The translations under genes and the position numbers were made by a program. From Acidobacteriota bacterium (GTDB lineage: Bacteria; Acidobacteriota; Terriglobia; Terriglobales; Acidobacteriaceae): a DNA stretch of 6,020 nucleotides. The DNA lies in NCBI GenBank assembly GCA_021781255.1, contig JAJXXG010000701.1, forward strand, positions 1 through 6,020. Reading direction: 5' to 3'. The notes under the pieces were generated by a model. The model was not told the DNA's origin, did no database searches, and was given only the letters and a program-made list of their open reading frames with translations. Shown here piece after piece: positions 4,358-6,020 of this stretch; within the stretch, counting starts at the first letter, position 1; the number at the start of each line of letters is the position of its first letter.

Positions 4358-6020
4358 TTACTCAACATCCGTGACATAAATCCCAGCTCCGCTGACGGAC
4401 GTTTCCGAATTGAGGAGGCTGGAGGAGACTACAAGCCTGTTTCCGCGTAGGCCATCCCGTTCAACGCCCACGGTGACGACGGAGGGTTCGAAGGGAGCCT
4501 GTTGCGGATCGATGAATGAACCGGGCATGGCGGTTTCCAGAACCGTGAGAAGTGCAGTTGATTCCGGCCCATGGCCCAGATAGATGGCGTCAGTGACGCC
4601 GGTGGAGGCCTTGAAAGCAACGAGGAACTTCTGGTCAGCGCCCTGCACGGCGAGGAATGCAGAAGAGCGCCAGCGTGGAGGTTCTGGCACATCTCCACCG
4701 TCGGATTCGCCGCCAGTGTTGGGAGGACGGCCAGAGAAAACCCAGTAAACGAAGTCGTTGAATTCTCCCGGGGTCTTTGCGAGAGGAATGATCGGGTTCG
4801 ACGTGGCTTCCAGGTCGTAGACGAAGATGCCTTGGTGAACAGGAATCTGTGCGACGTAGCCATTGGGGTATTGCTCATTGCAGGAGGCGATCATGTCCTT
4901 GTTGCCATCTGAACCGCAGACCAGCATCTGCTCTCTGGTCTCAGAACCCCAGGCACCCCAGAAGGCGAGGTAGCGGCCGTCAAAGGACAAACCTTCTCCG
5001 AGACGATTGAAGACAACGCCGTTGGCTTCGCCGGGAACCTGATCGCCAATGCGGACCAGGGTTGTGAGAGATGGGGCATTCTGCAGAGGAGCGGAATAGA
5101 TGCCGCCCATCGTGGGAGCGTCTTCGTTGTCAAGCCCGACAAAGACCGCCAGATCCTTGCTTTGGGTCAGACTGTAAGCGGCACTGGGAGGAGCAGTGGA
5201 ACCAAAGACTGCTGTTCCACCTTCAGCCTGGCCGGGAATAAGCGTTCCGGATTTGGCGATGAGGTAGATCGGCGCCTGTTCGCCTTCCTTCAAATTGCGG
5301 AAGAAGACGCCGGTTTGTCCGATGTCACCCACGGTGTAATTGCCTTTGAAGACGATGTTTGACCCTGAAGTGACGGCAGGTGAGCCGGGGAACTGATCGT
5401 AACGCGTTCCTGAAGGAGCGTCTGGATCAGGGACGCTGAAGTATCCATATCCCGGCGCCACACCAAGCAGGCTTGCGCCGGTGACGAGTGATCCATAGGG
5501 GACCGACTCCACTGGCGTTCCGTCTGGCTGGTTGAGATAGATGCCTGTGCTGCCGAGGCGGGTTTCAGAGCCGCCTGGCAAGGTGTAGGTGTAGACAGGC
5601 TGTGACTGTCCGCGGAAGACCATCGTATTCGAGTTAATGTCGATACGAGGAAATGACGGAAACTGGATGAATGTGGCCAACGCTCCGTTGTAGGAAGTGT
5701 TGTTGGGCTGCGGAACGGGCATTAGGTTGTCCGCGATCGGCACGATTTGCGAGGTGTTGCCCTGGGAAATATCGCGCGCAAAGATGCCGAGCGCCGGTCC
5801 GGATTCGCCTTTGCTCTGTCCTTTGAAGACGGCAAGCCCGCTGGAGTTGATGGAGGGCTGATTGAAACTGTTGAAGGTTCTGCCGGGAGAGTTTGGAATG
5901 ATGGAGAAGTTGTTTGCAACGGTGTGCCACGGCTTGTTGCTAAGGCCATGCACGATGAAGCCCAACTCATTGGAGACACACTGTCCGGCTCCGGAGACGC
6001 AGGGGTCGCTGTTGATGGCC
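4358..6020 (-). CDS. NxxGxxAF tandem-repeat protein, probably extracellular beta-propeller, 5' end cut by window
   Basis: The frame is open to the window edge, so the start and any signal peptide are missing; 553 residues are visible. The TTG at 5963-5965 should not be taken as a start, because coding-like sequence (SDPCVSGAGQCVSNE) continues upstream. The protein repeats a core of the NxxGxxAF type: residues 57-68 (INSSGLAVFKGQ), 128-138, 216-227, 284-295, 344-355, 449-460 and a degenerate copy at 521-534. Each is followed by a GIF/GIY-type strand (78-80, 159-161, 237-239, 306-308, 397-399, 478-480, 546-548) and most by an IA..G...PG-like strand. This matches the repeat that NCBI names in choice-of-anchor NxxGxxAF proteins. 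Cysteines occur as close pairs (7/14, 368/380), suggesting disulfides outside the cytoplasm. The C-terminus ends in GAGIYVTDVE with no PEP-CTERM or other anchor. Function is unknown; binding or surface structure is a guess. Confidence 0.85.
   Translation of the reverse strand, partial: AINSDPCVSGAGQCVSNELGFIVHGLSNKPWHTVANNFSIIPNSPGRTFNSFNQPSINSSGLAVFKGQSKGESGPALGIFARDISQGNTSQIVPIADNLMPVPQPNNTSYNGALATFIQFPSFPRIDINSNTMVFRGQSQPVYTYTLPGGSETRLGSTGIYLNQPDGTPVESVPYGSLVTGASLLGVAPGYGYFSVPDPDAPSGTRYDQFPGSPAVTSGSNIVFKGNYTVGDIGQTGVFFRNLKEGEQAPIYLIAKSGTLIPGQAEGGTAVFGSTAPPSAAYSLTQSKDLAVFVGLDNEDAPTMGGIYSAPLQNAPSLTTLVRIGDQVPGEANGVVFNRLGEGLSFDGRYLAFWGAWGSETREQMLVCGSDGNKDMIASCNEQYPNGYVAQIPVHQGIFVYDLEATSNPIIPLAKTPGEFNDFVYWVFSGRPPNTGGESDGGDVPEPPRWRSSAFLAVQGADQKFLVAFKASTGVTDAIYLGHGPESTALLTVLETAMPGSFIDPQQAPFEPSVVTVGVERDGLRGNRLVVSSSLLNSETSVSGAGIYVTDVE

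Noticed and set aside
5963..5965. TTG as start of the NxxGxxAF protein
   Set aside because: The frame continues open to the window edge with plausible protein sequence including a Cys pair, and no signal peptide follows the TTG, so the true start is outside the window.
1..6020. CRISPR array, tRNA, insertion sequence ends, toxin-antitoxin or phage genes
   Set aside because: I found no regularly spaced direct repeats, no tRNA-like cloverleaf, no transposase or integrase motif and no paired small genes on either strand.

Overview
The window is moderately GC-rich bacterial DNA in which every convincing gene lies on the minus strand. I read it as a chromosomal segment of an Acidobacteriota species (Terriglobia, something like Edaphobacter, Granulicella or Terriglobus). 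This is inferred from the gene types: a DUF4382-type lipoprotein, a Gln/Arg-rich exported protein with an aromatic YYLF..YPG..IAV tail, and an exported NxxGxxAF-repeat protein. There is no marker gene to settle the taxonomy. No tRNA, rRNA, CRISPR array, integrase or insertion sequence is visible.

Layout in the direction of transcription (right to left): (1) 6020-4358, the C-terminal 553 residues of a large NxxGxxAF-repeat protein whose start lies outside the window; (2) 4258-2819, a 479-residue lipoprotein with an N-terminal DUF4382 domain followed by DUF5666-like beta modules; (3) a 475-bp gap holding two stem-loops after the lipoprotein gene and the leader of the next gene; (4) 2343-1612, a 243-residue exported protein with a Gln/Arg-rich middle and a Tyr/Trp-rich tail; (5) a 304-bp gap with a bulged stem-loop and two related palindromes; (6) 1307-837, a 156-residue small exported protein of unknown function; (7) 714-1, the first 238 residues of an M19 (renal/membrane-type) dipeptidase.

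Genes 1 and 2 are 99 bp apart and could share a transcript. The others are separated by gaps with their own stem-loops and good ribosome binding sites, so they look like single transcription units that happen to share a direction. Three of the five products carry clear export signals and a fourth has extracellular character; the dipeptidase is probably cytoplasmic. I see cell-envelope genes here, not a metabolic pathway. Nothing in the window makes a convincing case for a wholly new multi-gene system. The most interesting items are the seven-module repeat protein, the 17-bp perfect stem-loop after the lipoprotein gene, and the paired ACGGnnCCGT palindromes upstream of the small exported protein.
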